Assembly: GCA_000272025.2 (NCBI GenBank)
Contig: AKCV02000017.1
Coordinates: 124,001-188,000 of the forward strand
DNA length: 64,000 nt
Direction: 5' to 3'
Source: Imbroritus primus
GTDB taxonomy: Bacteria; Pseudomonadota; Gammaproteobacteria; Burkholderiales; Burkholderiaceae
Under the pieces are notes generated by a model, which saw nothing but the letters and a program-made list of their open reading frames with translations, was not told where the DNA came from and ran no database searches. The position numbers were made by a program, and so were the translations under genes. Of the stretch, positions 48,818-57,039 are shown one piece after another (position 1 is the stretch's first letter; every line of letters begins with the position of its first letter).

Positions 48818-49849
48818 ATGGAGTCGAACGCATGTGCCCCCGCCGAACAGGCCCGATGCTGGAATCTGGCCGCTGCCGCGATCATCGCGGTGACCATTAT
48901 CGCAGTCCTCAAGCTCCATATCGCGCCCGCGCTGATCGTGGGGCTCGGTATTTTTCTCTGGGCGAGATGGATGCTGCGCCTCCTCGACCGTGGCAAGGGC
49001 CGCTGGGTGGCCCGTCCGCTCGTCATGATGATGACGGTGCTGATCGTCATTGCGCTCGGTTTTCTCGCGCAGTTCGGCATCCAGCGCGGACTTGACTACC
49101 TGATCCACCAGGGGCCAGGCTTTCTCACGCAGGTACAGGCGTTGGTCGACCAGTTGCGCGGCCAACTGCCGGCGGCCATCGGCAATGCCCTGCCGACCGA
49201 TATAGAAAAGCTCAAGGCCATCGGCCTGACCACGCTGCGTGACCATGCCGGTTCGCTGGCATCGCTCGGCCGGGAAGGTGTGCATGCCGCCTTCCAGCTC
49301 ATGCTGGCGACCATCATCGCGCTGGCCGCGGCACTGGCCACACGTGTCGCCTCGCATGAGCAGGCGGGTCCGCTGACGCGTGCGCTGGCCGGGCGTGGCG
49401 AAGATTTCCTGACCTGTTTCAAGGCGCTGCTCGGTGCCCAGGTGTATATCGCCTGCGCCAACACCACTTTCACCATCATCTACCTGTACGGCATCCTGCC
49501 GCGCTTCGATGTCGTGCTGCCGTACCGCGAACTCGTCTGCCTGCTGACTTTTGGGCTCGGCCTGCTGCCGGTGGTCGGCAACCTCATCGCCAACACGCTG
49601 CTGACCGTCATCGCCCTCACGCATTCCGTGCTGGTGGCGATCGTGTCGCTGACCTACCTGGTCATCATCCACAAGCTCGAGTACTTCATCAACGCGCGCA
49701 TCGTCGGTCAGAAGATCCACGCCTCGGTGTGGGAGCTGGTATGCGCCATGCTACTGATGGAAGCGATCTTCGGCATCGCCGGGCTGGTGCTGGCTCCGGT
49801 GTTCTACGCCTTCATCAAGATGCAGCTCAAGCTGGTGCGCTGGCTCTGA
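48818..49849 (+). CDS. AI-2E-family transporter (PerM/TqsA type)
   Basis: 343 residues. The protein shows eight hydrophobic segments arranged as in the family: a pair at the N-terminus (AAAAIIAVTIIAVLKLHIAP), a soluble amphipathic middle, then a C-terminal block with PYRELVCLLTFGLGLLPVVG and GIAGLVLAPVFYAFIKM. Members export or leak signals, ions or metabolites; the substrate is unassigned. The start at 48818 lies on a GGGG-rich leader, and longer frames upstream are not supported. Confidence 0.88.
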   Translation: MESNACAPAEQARCWNLAAAAIIAVTIIAVLKLHIAPALIVGLGIFLWARWMLRLLDRGKGRWVARPLVMMMTVLIVIALGFLAQFGIQRGLDYLIHQGPGFLTQVQALVDQLRGQLPAAIGNALPTDIEKLKAIGLTTLRDHAGSLASLGREGVHAAFQLMLATIIALAAALATRVASHEQAGPLTRALAGRGEDFLTCFKALLGAQVYIACANTTFTIIYLYGILPRFDVVLPYRELVCLLTFGLGLLPVVGNLIANTLLTVIALTHSVLVAIVSLTYLVIIHKLEYFINARIVGQKIHASVWELVCAMLLMEAIFGIAGLVLAPVFYAFIKMQLKLVRWL

Positions 49850-49960
49850 GCTCCCAGCAGCTGGGACAGCGAACCTAGGGTATACCTGTATAACCAACAA
49901 ATCGTTCCCTCGGGGAAGGCATTTGGCTATGGTGTAGCTTTAGTAATAAAAGCTATCAAT

Positions 49961-50890
49961 ATGTCTGCCCCTCACCTCTTCTCCGCCGCGGTTTTCCTGG
50001 CCGCGGCCCTGCCTGCCCTGGCCCAGCCCCAAGCATCGACGCAAGCCTCCGCACAAGTGCCGACGCAGAGCGAAAGCCGCACCCTGAAACGCATCCACGA
50101 TAGCGGCATGATCAAGCTCGGGTATCGCGAGTCGGCCCTGCCGTTTTCCTTTGCCGATGCCCGCGACCAGCCGGCTGGCTATGCCGTCGACCTGTGCCTG
50201 CGTGTGGCGGAGGCGGTGCGCAAGCAGGAAAACCTGCCGAACCTGAAAGTGCGCTGGATTCCGCTCACGCCACAGAACCGTATTCCTGCGGTCAGCAATG
50301 GCCTGGTGGACCTCGATTGCGCGCCGAACACCAACACCCTCGAGCGCCAGAAGCAGGTAGCGTTCAGCGTGTCCCACTACGTGTCGACGGTGCGTATGCT
50401 CGTGCCGCGCGCGGACCACATCAAGGGATTCGAAGACCTGCGTGGCAAATCCGTGGTGACCAGCGCCGGCTCCACTGGCGATCGCCATGTGCGCCGCCTG
50501 AAGGACGAGTATGGCTATCGTGACATCTATGCCAAGGACCACGGCGAGTCGTTCCTGCTGCTGGAAACCGGCCGCGCCAAGGCCTTCGTGATGGACGACG
50601 TGTTGCTGGCCGGACTCCGTGCCCGTGCGAAGGAACCGTCAAAGTATGAAATCACCGGCCCGGTGCTGTCGGTCGAGCAGAATGCCCTGATGCTCCAGCG
50701 TGACGATCCGCAGTGGAAAGCGTTTGTCGACAACACACTGACCGATATCTTCCACAGTCCGCAGATCCGCACGCTGCATGCGCGCTGGTTCGAAAAGCCG
50801 ATCGGTCCGCGTGGCATCAACCTGCAACTGAAGCCGAGCAAGGAAGTACTGCAGGCGTGGAAGAAGCCTTCGGACAAGGCCGAGGAGTGA
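49961..50890 (+). CDS. Amino-acid ABC transporter periplasmic binding protein (GltI-like)
   Basis: 309 residues. A signal peptide (cleavage after ALAQ, about 22) is followed by a Gln/Ala/Ser-rich spacer and the SBP_bac_3 domain. LKRIHDSGMIKLGYRESALP and YAVDLCLRVAEAVRK are at the start, with VDLDCAPNTNTLERQKQVAF and GKSVVTSAGSTGDRHVR further on, like the glutamate/aspartate-binding protein. No permease genes adjoin it. The upstream region has GTATACCTGTATA and TAATAA near 49944 as possible promoter parts. Confidence 0.92.
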   Translation: MSAPHLFSAAVFLAAALPALAQPQASTQASAQVPTQSESRTLKRIHDSGMIKLGYRESALPFSFADARDQPAGYAVDLCLRVAEAVRKQENLPNLKVRWIPLTPQNRIPAVSNGLVDLDCAPNTNTLERQKQVAFSVSHYVSTVRMLVPRADHIKGFEDLRGKSVVTSAGSTGDRHVRRLKDEYGYRDIYAKDHGESFLLLETGRAKAFVMDDVLLAGLRARAKEPSKYEITGPVLSVEQNALMLQRDDPQWKAFVDNTLTDIFHSPQIRTLHARWFEKPIGPRGINLQLKPSKEVLQAWKKPSDKAEE

Positions 50891-50898
50891 AGCAGAGT

Positions 50899-50920
50899 GG
50901 CCGGCATGTAGGTGCCGGCC
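50899..50920. terminator. GC hairpin between the convergent binding-protein and selD genes
   Basis: GGCCGGCA (50899-50906) pairs exactly with TGCCGGCC (50913-50920) around a 6-base loop, nine bases after the binding-protein stop. It lacks a T-run, so it is a weak or 3'-protecting terminator. Confidence 0.5.
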
Positions 50921-50986
50921 GTCGCGTCTGCAGAGCGATTCCCCCGAGACTGGTGATGCTGGTCCGGGGTGATCTCAACGACGGGC

Positions 50987-52060
50987 TTACGGCGTCACCG
51001 TGACGCCGGTTCCCGTTCCCAGCGTGCCGATAGCCGCAGCCCGCTCGAACCCTTCATCGTGGAACAGCTGCAGTACCGTGTCCGCCGTTTCCGGCGCGCA
51101 CGCCACCAGCAGGCCGCCACTGGTCTGCGGATCGGTCAGCAGGGCCTGCGCCCAGGTTGGTAGCGCGGCGTCGAGTGAAACCTCCGCACCATAGCCATTC
51201 CAGTTGCGTGCCGAGGCGCCGGTCACGCAACCGCCTTCGAGCAGGTGCACGGCTTGCGGCAGGCACGGTACATCCGCCAGCCGCACCGTGGCCGACAGAT
51301 GCGAGCCGCGCGTCATTTCCAGCAGATGGCCGAGCAGGCCGAAACCTGTCACGTCGGTCAGCGCATGCACGCCGTCGAGCGCGGCGAGGCGCTGGCCCGG
51401 CGTATTGAGTTGCGTGGTCGAGGCGATCATCTGCGCATAGCCGTCCGCATCGAGCCGGTCCTTCTTCAGCGCTGCCGAATAGATGCCGACACCCAGCCCC
51501 TTGCCGAGGATCAGCACATCGCCGGCCCGGGCCGAACGGTTACGCTTGATTTGGTCGGGATGCGCGAGACCCAGCGCCACCAGGCCGTAGATCGGCTCCA
51601 CGCAGTCGATGGTGTGGCCGCCCGCGACCGGAATACCAGCCGCCGCGCACACCGATTCTCCGCCGGCGAGGATGCCGCGCACGGTGTCCATCGGCAGCTT
51701 GTCGATGGGCATGCCGACCAGCGCCAGCGCCATGATCGGCGTACCGCCCATGGCATACACATCGGAAATCGCATTGGTGGCGGCAATGCGGCCGAAATCG
51801 TACGGATCGTCGACGATCGGCATGAAGAAATCAGTGGTGGCGATCAGCGCCTGCGCGTCGTTCAGGCGATACACCGCCGCATCGTCCGACGACTCGATGC
51901 CCACCAGCAACTGCGGCGGTACGGGCAGGCGCTGTGCGCTGCCGGCGAGGATCTGCGACAGCACGCCGGGTGCGATCTTGCAGCCGCAGCCGCCGCCATG
52001 CGAAAACGAGGTAAGACGGGTGGAAGGTTGAACCGCGCCGGGTTCAGACGTATGTGCCAT
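50987..52060 (-). CDS. selD: Selenide, water dikinase
   Basis: 357 residues. It makes selenophosphate from selenide and ATP, the selenium donor for selenocysteine and 2-selenouridine. The N-terminal glycine-rich SHGGGCGCKIAPGVLSQIL has the catalytic Cys and Lys near residues 25-28; the key residue is Cys, not Sec. DDAAVYRLNDAQALIATTDFF and GVGIYSAALKK follow. The start at 52060 has CGGAG six bases upstream. No selA, selB, selU or selenoprotein gene is in the window, so the user of selenophosphate must be elsewhere. Confidence 0.95.
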   Translation of the reverse strand: MAHTSEPGAVQPSTRLTSFSHGGGCGCKIAPGVLSQILAGSAQRLPVPPQLLVGIESSDDAAVYRLNDAQALIATTDFFMPIVDDPYDFGRIAATNAISDVYAMGGTPIMALALVGMPIDKLPMDTVRGILAGGESVCAAAGIPVAGGHTIDCVEPIYGLVALGLAHPDQIKRNRSARAGDVLILGKGLGVGIYSAALKKDRLDADGYAQMIASTTQLNTPGQRLAALDGVHALTDVTGFGLLGHLLEMTRGSHLSATVRLADVPCLPQAVHLLEGGCVTGASARNWNGYGAEVSLDAALPTWAQALLTDPQTSGGLLVACAPETADTVLQLFHDEGFERAAAIGTLGTGTGVTVTP

Positions 52061-52146
52061 GACTGCTCCGCGAAAAAACACTGGCGCCGATCATACCCGA
52101 GCGCACGTTGCGGCGTACGCGGTCGCCATGGGCATGAGGGATCGGC

Positions 52147-52629
52147 TCAGGCAGTACCACCCTCCGCGAGGCGCGCCAGCCCGCTCTTCGAGGACTTGAT
52201 GGTCTGCAGGATGATGTTCGAGCGGATGTCGAGCACGCCCGCCGTGCGGTACAGCCGGTTGACGATGAAATCCGAGTAGTGCCGCAGGTTGCGCGCCTGC
52301 ACACGCAGCACGTAGTTGCACTCGCCCGTGATGATGTAGGCCGCCGTCACCTCGGGCCAGTCGCGGATCGCCTCGATGAAGGTGTCGTGCCAGCCCTGCA
52401 CGTCCTGCCGCATCGACACCTGCACCATCGCATCGACCTCGATGCCCAGCTGCTCCAGGTCGAGTTCCGCACGGTAGCCGGCGATCACCCCGGCCTCTTC
52501 CAGCAGGCGCACGCGGCGCAGGCACGCCGAGGGCGACAGCGCGACGCGTTCGGCCAGGTCCTGGTTGCTGATGCGGCCGTCTTCCAGCAGCACGGCCAAA
52601 ATGCGCAGATCGAGGGTATCGAGCGTCAT
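52147..52629 (-). CDS. kynR: Lrp/AsnC-family regulator of kynurenine pathway (KynR-like)
   Basis: 160 residues from MTLDTLDLRILAVLLEDGRI. A helix-turn-helix (SNQDLAERVALSPSACLRR) is followed by the RAM effector domain (VTAAYIITGECNYVLRVQAR). The start at 52629 is preferred because the alternative ATG at 52647 lies inside the dyad operator. It is divergent from kynB, and in related proteobacteria an Lrp-type KynR in this position activates the kyn genes in response to kynurenine. Confidence 0.9.
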   Translation of the reverse strand: MTLDTLDLRILAVLLEDGRISNQDLAERVALSPSACLRRVRLLEEAGVIAGYRAELDLEQLGIEVDAMVQVSMRQDVQGWHDTFIEAIRDWPEVTAAYIITGECNYVLRVQARNLRHYSDFIVNRLYRTAGVLDIRSNIILQTIKSSKSGLARLAEGGTA

Positions 52630-52634
52630 GGCTA

Positions 52635-52673
52635 CATAAAATTCCATTAATCCAAAGATTATGAAATTTTATG
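52635..52673. promoter_or_regulatory. Dyad operator candidate between kynR and kynB
   Basis: CATAAAATT (52635-52643) and AATTTTATG (52665-52673) are exact 9-base inverted arms about 30 bases apart centre to centre, in a very AT-rich stretch. This is the expected form of a two-dimer Lrp-family site, placed to control both divergent genes. Confidence 0.7.
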
Positions 52674-52741
52674 CGAAAAACAACGCTATCCACGCCCAAT
52701 ACGCAAACTCATTTCGCGCTGCACCGCCTATCATGCAGGGC

Positions 52742-53410
52742 ATGACCACGCCAGCCGCGCCCGTCTCCCACCCCGCTACTCCGCGCCTGTTCGACATCAG
52801 CCCGGTGCTCTCTCCCGCCACGCCCGTGTGGCCGGGTGACACACCCTTTACCGAGGCGCGCACCTGGCATATGGGGCCGGACTGCCCGGTGAACGTGGGG
52901 CGCTTCACCCTGTCGCCGCATACCGGCGCACATGCCGATGCGCCGCTGCACTATGCGGCCGACGGCTTGCCGATCGGCGCCGTGCCGCTCGAACCGTACC
53001 TCGGGCCATGCCGGGTCATCCACTGCCTTGGCGCCCATCCGCTGGTCCTGCCGGCGCATGTCGAGCCGTCCCTGCACGGGATACCGCCGCGCGTGCTGCT
53101 GCGCACCTACGCGACTGCGCCACAGGCCACGTGGGACGCCGGGTTCTGCGCCGTCGCGCCGCAGACGATCGCCCTGCTGGCCGCCCATGGTGTGTGCCTG
53201 ATTGGCATCGACACGCCCTCGCTCGATCCGCAGGATTCCAAGAGCATGGACGCGCACCGCATGATCGCCACGCACCGCATGGCGATTCTCGAAGGGCTCG
53301 TGCTCGATGCCGTGCCGGCCGGTGACTATGAGCTGATCGCCCTGCCGTTGCGGCTCGCGCATCTCGATGCCAGTCCCGTGCGTGCGGTGCTGCGCCCCCT
53401 GCCGCCATGA
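52742..53410 (+). CDS. kynB: Kynurenine formamidase
   Basis: 222 residues. It hydrolyses N-formylkynurenine to kynurenine and formate, the second step of tryptophan degradation. It belongs to the metal-dependent cyclase-like family: [19 protein letters not shown] near residue 57 carries the zinc-binding HxGxHxDxP motif, and [19 protein letters not shown] follows. The start at 52742 has CAGGG close upstream. It is first of the kynB-kynU-kynA series. Confidence 0.95.
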   Translation: MTTPAAPVSHPATPRLFDISPVLSPATPVWPGDTPFTEARTWHMGPDCPVNVGRFTLSPHTGAHADAPLHYAADGLPIGAVPLEPYLGPCRVIHCLGAHPLVLPAHVEPSLHGIPPRVLLRTYATAPQATWDAGFCAVAPQTIALLAAHGVCLIGIDTPSLDPQDSKSMDAHRMIATHRMAILEGLVLDAVPAGDYELIALPLRLAHLDASPVRAVLRPLPP

Positions 53411-53424
53411 ACGCAGGCAGCTTC

Positions 53425-53499
53425 ATGCGCCGTCGCTGCTGTCGTTGTCGCTGTCGTTGTTGTTCACACCATTCTGTTCCAGGATCTTCACCATGTTGA
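53425..53499 (+). CDS. 24-codon Arg/Cys-rich mini-ORF overlapping the kynU start
   Basis: ATG at 53425, TGA at 53497-53499, encoding [16 protein letters not shown] then SVPGSSPC. Eight of 24 residues are Cys and six are Arg, from a tgtcgt-like repeated DNA tract. The stop overlaps the kynU ATG (53493), so its translation would deliver ribosomes to kynU. GCAGG lies about seven bases upstream. It could be a cysteine- or arginine-sensing leader peptide, or a chance product of a repeat tract. Confidence 0.35.
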   Translation: MRRRCCRCRCRCCSHHSVPGSSPC

Positions 53500-54743
53500 C
53501 CCGCCAAGACTGCCTCGCCCGCGACGCCGACGACCCGCTCGCGCCGCTGCGTGCGCGCTTTGTCCTGCCCGAGGGCGTGATCTATCTCGATGGCAATTCG
53601 CTTGGCGCGCGCCCCCGTGCGGCCCTGCAACGGGCGCAACAGGTGATCGCCGAAGAATGGGGCGAGGGACTGATCCGCAGCTGGAACACCGCGCACTGGT
53701 TCACGCTGCCGCAGCGTCTCGGCAACAAGCTGGCACCGCTGGTCGGCGCGCATGCAGATGAAGTGGTCATCACCGACACCACCTCGATCAATCTCTTCAA
53801 AGTGCTCGCCGCCGCGCTGCGCGTGCAGGACGAACGTGCCCCGGCACGGCGCGTCATCGTCTCGGAGCGCAGCAACTTTCCCACCGACCTGTATATCGCC
53901 CAGGGCCTCGCCGACCTGTTGCAGCGCGGTTATACGCTGTGCCTGATCGACGCCCCCGACGAACTCGGAACCGCCATCGGCGACGACACCGCGGTGGTCA
54001 TGCTCACGCATGTGAACTACCAGACCGGCCACATGTACGACATGGCTGCCGCCACCGCGCTGGCCCATGCCAGGGGCGCGCTGACGGTCTGGGACCTGGC
54101 GCACTCTGCCGGCGCGGTTCCTGTCGACCTGCATGCGGCGCAGGCCGACTATGCGATTGGCTGCACCTACAAGTACCTGAACGGCGGCCCCGGCGCCCCG
54201 GCTTTCGTCTGGGTCGCGCCTGCACTGCGCGACTGCTTCTGGCAGCCCTTGTCGGGCTGGTGGGGCCACGCCCGGCCGTTTGCCATGCAACCTGACTACC
54301 AGCCGCATGACGGCATCACGCGCTTCATGTGCGGGACCCAGCCGATTACCGCACTGGCCATGGTCGAGTGCGGTCTCGATATTTTTGCAGAAACCGACAT
54401 GACCGCCATCCGGCGCAAATCGCTCGCGCTGACTGACCTGTTTATCGCGCTGGTGGAGCAGCGTTGTGGTCAGCACGCGCTGACGCTGGTCACACCGCGC
54501 GACCATGCGCAGCGCGGCAGCCATGTCAGCTACGCGCATGCGGAAGGCTATGCCGTGGTGCAGGCGCTGATCGCACGCGGCGTTATCGGCGACTACCGCG
54601 AACCGCAAATCATGCGCTTTGGCTTCACTCCGCTCTATACCGGTTACGCGGACGTGTGGGACGCCGTGGAGATCCTGCGCGACGTGCTCGACAGCGCGGC
54701 CTGGCGTGCCCCGCAATTCCAGGCGCGCGGCCTGGTGACCTGA
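53493..54743 (+). CDS. kynU: Kynureninase
   Basis: 416 residues. This PLP enzyme cleaves kynurenine to anthranilate and alanine. It has [17 protein letters not shown] at the N-terminus, [38 protein letters not shown] and [16 protein letters not shown], in which the lysine near residue 227 binds PLP. The start at 53493 has AGGA eight bases upstream. It is 82 bases after kynB and 18 bases before kynA. Confidence 0.96.
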   Translation: MLTRQDCLARDADDPLAPLRARFVLPEGVIYLDGNSLGARPRAALQRAQQVIAEEWGEGLIRSWNTAHWFTLPQRLGNKLAPLVGAHADEVVITDTTSINLFKVLAAALRVQDERAPARRVIVSERSNFPTDLYIAQGLADLLQRGYTLCLIDAPDELGTAIGDDTAVVMLTHVNYQTGHMYDMAAATALAHARGALTVWDLAHSAGAVPVDLHAAQADYAIGCTYKYLNGGPGAPAFVWVAPALRDCFWQPLSGWWGHARPFAMQPDYQPHDGITRFMCGTQPITALAMVECGLDIFAETDMTAIRRKSLALTDLFIALVEQRCGQHALTLVTPRDHAQRGSHVSYAHAEGYAVVQALIARGVIGDYREPQIMRFGFTPLYTGYADVWDAVEILRDVLDSAAWRAPQFQARGLVT

Positions 54744-54761
54744 ACGCAAGCGAGTGTTTTC

Positions 54762-55667
54762 ATGTGCCCCTATCACACCTCCCCCGACTCCGAACCCACG
54801 GCCGGTGCCAGCGGCGCGTCGCCGGCTGCCGGCAGTGCATCTTCCCCGGCGGGCTGGCATGATGCCCGGCTCGATTTCTCGTCGAGCATGAGCTACGGCG
54901 ACTACCTTGCCCTCGACCAGTTGCTGCATGCGCAGCATCCGCGCTCGCCCGATCACAACGAGATGCTGTTCATCATCCAGCACCAGACATCCGAGCTGTG
55001 GATGAAGCTGATGCTGCACGAGTTGCGCGCAGCACGGCAGAACGTCATCGACGACCAGCTGCGGCCCGCCTTCAAGATGCTCACGCGCGTCTCGCGCATC
55101 ATGGAGCAGCTGGTGCAGGCGTGGGCCGTGCTCGCCACCATGACGCCGCCCGAATACTCGGCGATGCGCCCCTACCTCGGCCAGTCGTCGGGCTTCCAGT
55201 CCTTCCAGTACCGCGAGATCGAATTCATCCTCGGCAACAAGAACGCCGCCATGCTCAAGCCGCATGCCCATCACCCCGAGCGGCTCGCCGAGGTGGAGGC
55301 AGCCCTGCACCTGCCCTCGCTCTACGACGAGGCGGTGCGCCTCATGGCGCGGCGCGGCCTGACCATCGACGCCGGGCGGCTGGCGCGCGATCCGGCCCTG
55401 CCGACGGAGTACGACGCCAGCGTCGAAGCCGCGTGGCTGGCGGTCTATCGCGACCCGGCGCAACACTGGGAGCTGTACGAGCTCGGCGAGAAGCTGGTCG
55501 ATCTCGAAGATGCCTTCCGGCAGTGGCGCTTCCGCCATGTCACCACGGTCGAGCGCATCATCGGCTTCAAGCGCGGCACGGGCGGCACCGAAGGCGTGAA
55601 TTACCTGCGCCGCATGCTCGATGTGGTGCTGTTCCCCGAGTTGTGGAAATTGCGCACGGATCTCTGA
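54762..55667 (+). CDS. kynA: Tryptophan 2,3-dioxygenase
   Basis: 301 residues. This haem enzyme opens the tryptophan ring to N-formylkynurenine, the first step of the pathway. After a disordered Ser/Ala/Pro N-terminal stretch come [60 protein letters not shown], and [20 protein letters not shown] with the haem-ligand histidine. It is the last of the three kyn genes. Anthranilate would be the end product in this window, as no further degradation genes are present. Confidence 0.97.
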   Translation: MCPYHTSPDSEPTAGASGASPAAGSASSPAGWHDARLDFSSSMSYGDYLALDQLLHAQHPRSPDHNEMLFIIQHQTSELWMKLMLHELRAARQNVIDDQLRPAFKMLTRVSRIMEQLVQAWAVLATMTPPEYSAMRPYLGQSSGFQSFQYREIEFILGNKNAAMLKPHAHHPERLAEVEAALHLPSLYDEAVRLMARRGLTIDAGRLARDPALPTEYDASVEAAWLAVYRDPAQHWELYELGEKLVDLEDAFRQWRFRHVTTVERIIGFKRGTGGTEGVNYLRRMLDVVLFPELWKLRTDL

Positions 55668-55690
55668 GGCGCGCGATCTATAATCGCGCC

Positions 55691-56953
55691 GTGCCCGTTT
55701 CACTCGCTTCCCCTTCCTTTCGCACCGTCGCCATCATTGGCGCCGGCCCCGCCGGCCTGATGGCCGCCGAGACGCTGCTGCGCCAGCCGTCCGTGCCGCC
55801 CGTGCAGGTGCATGTCTACGATGCCATGCCGTCGGTGGCGCGCAAGTTCCTGCTGGCTGGGCGTGGCGGCCTCAACCTGACGCACGGCGAGGCGCGCGAG
55901 CGCTTCGTCGCCCGCTACGGTACGCAGGCTGCCGAGGTCGCGCGCTGGCTCGACCGCTTCGGGCCTGAAGATCTGCGCGCCTGGGTGCATGGGCTGGGTA
56001 TCGACACCTTCGTCGGCACTTCGGGCCGCGTGTTTCCCACCGACATGAAAGCTGCACCGCTGCTGCGCGCCTGGCTGCACAGGCTGCGCGAAGGTGGCGT
56101 GCATTTCCACATGCGCCATCGCTGGCAGGGTTGGGGCGCGGACAGCAGCCTGCAGTTCGCCACGCCTGATGGTCCGCATGCCATCCGGCCCGATGCGCTG
56201 GTCCTGGCGCTGGGCGGCGGCAGCTGGCCGCGGCTCGGCTCCGATGCGGCGTGGGTGCCGTGGCTGGCGGAACGTGGTGTGGAGGTCGTGCCGCTCATGC
56301 CGTCCAACTGCGGTTACGAGGCGGACTGGAGCGCGCATTTCGCTACGCGTTTTGCCGGCCAGCCGCTCAAGTCGATCGCCATGACGGTGCAGGGCAGCGG
56401 CCAGCCGTTCCGTGCCGGCGAATGCCTGGTCAGCGCCACGGGTCTCGAAGGCAGCCTGATCTATGCCTTGTCCGCAGCGCTGCGTGCGCAGTGGATGAAT
56501 GACGGCGAAGCCACGGTCCTGATCGATCTGTTGCCGGACGTGCCCGCCGCACGCGTCGAGGCCGCGGTGGTGGCACCACGCGGTTCGCGGTCGCTGTCGA
56601 GCCATCTGCAGAGCCGCCTCGGGCTGGCGGGTGCCAAGGCGGGGTTGCTGCGCGAGTGCGTGTCGAAGTCAGTCCATGACGACCCCGCGCAACTGGCGCG
56701 TGCGATCAAGGCCTGTCCGGTCCGCCTGCTGCGCCCGCGCCCGCTCGAGGAAGCGATCAGCAGCGCCGGTGGAGTGGCGCTGGAGGCCTGCGATGCGCAG
56801 CTGATGCTGCGTGCCCTGCCCGGCGTGTTCTGCGCGGGCGAGATGCTCGACTGGGATGCGCCGACCGGGGGCTATCTGCTCACGGCCTGTCTGGCGAGTG
56901 GCGTGGTCGCAGGCGAAGGAGTGCGGACCTGGCTCGAGGCGACGGTGCACTGA
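55691..56953 (+). CDS. HI0933/BaiN-like flavoprotein (TIGR03862-type)
   Basis: 420 residues from a GTG at 55691; the N-terminal FAD fold RTVAIIGAGPAGLMAAETLL leaves no room for a later ATG. RKFLLAGRGGLNLTHGE, TSGRVFPTDMKAAPLLRAWL and FCAGEMLDWDAPTGGYLLTA are the family marks. These are FAD proteins of unknown or reductase function. It starts 23 bases after kynA on the same strand, so it may be expressed with the kyn genes, though it is not a known pathway member. Confidence 0.85.
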   Translation: MPVSLASPSFRTVAIIGAGPAGLMAAETLLRQPSVPPVQVHVYDAMPSVARKFLLAGRGGLNLTHGEARERFVARYGTQAAEVARWLDRFGPEDLRAWVHGLGIDTFVGTSGRVFPTDMKAAPLLRAWLHRLREGGVHFHMRHRWQGWGADSSLQFATPDGPHAIRPDALVLALGGGSWPRLGSDAAWVPWLAERGVEVVPLMPSNCGYEADWSAHFATRFAGQPLKSIAMTVQGSGQPFRAGECLVSATGLEGSLIYALSAALRAQWMNDGEATVLIDLLPDVPAARVEAAVVAPRGSRSLSSHLQSRLGLAGAKAGLLRECVSKSVHDDPAQLARAIKACPVRLLRPRPLEEAISSAGGVALEACDAQLMLRALPGVFCAGEMLDWDAPTGGYLLTACLASGVVAGEGVRTWLEATVH

Positions 56954-57039
56954 CGCTGGCGCAGCGGTGCGATACGGCGTTCCCGCATGACTCGCATCAT
57001 CCGCATCCGCGCATCAGCCCACCGCGCCGCGTGGCTTGC

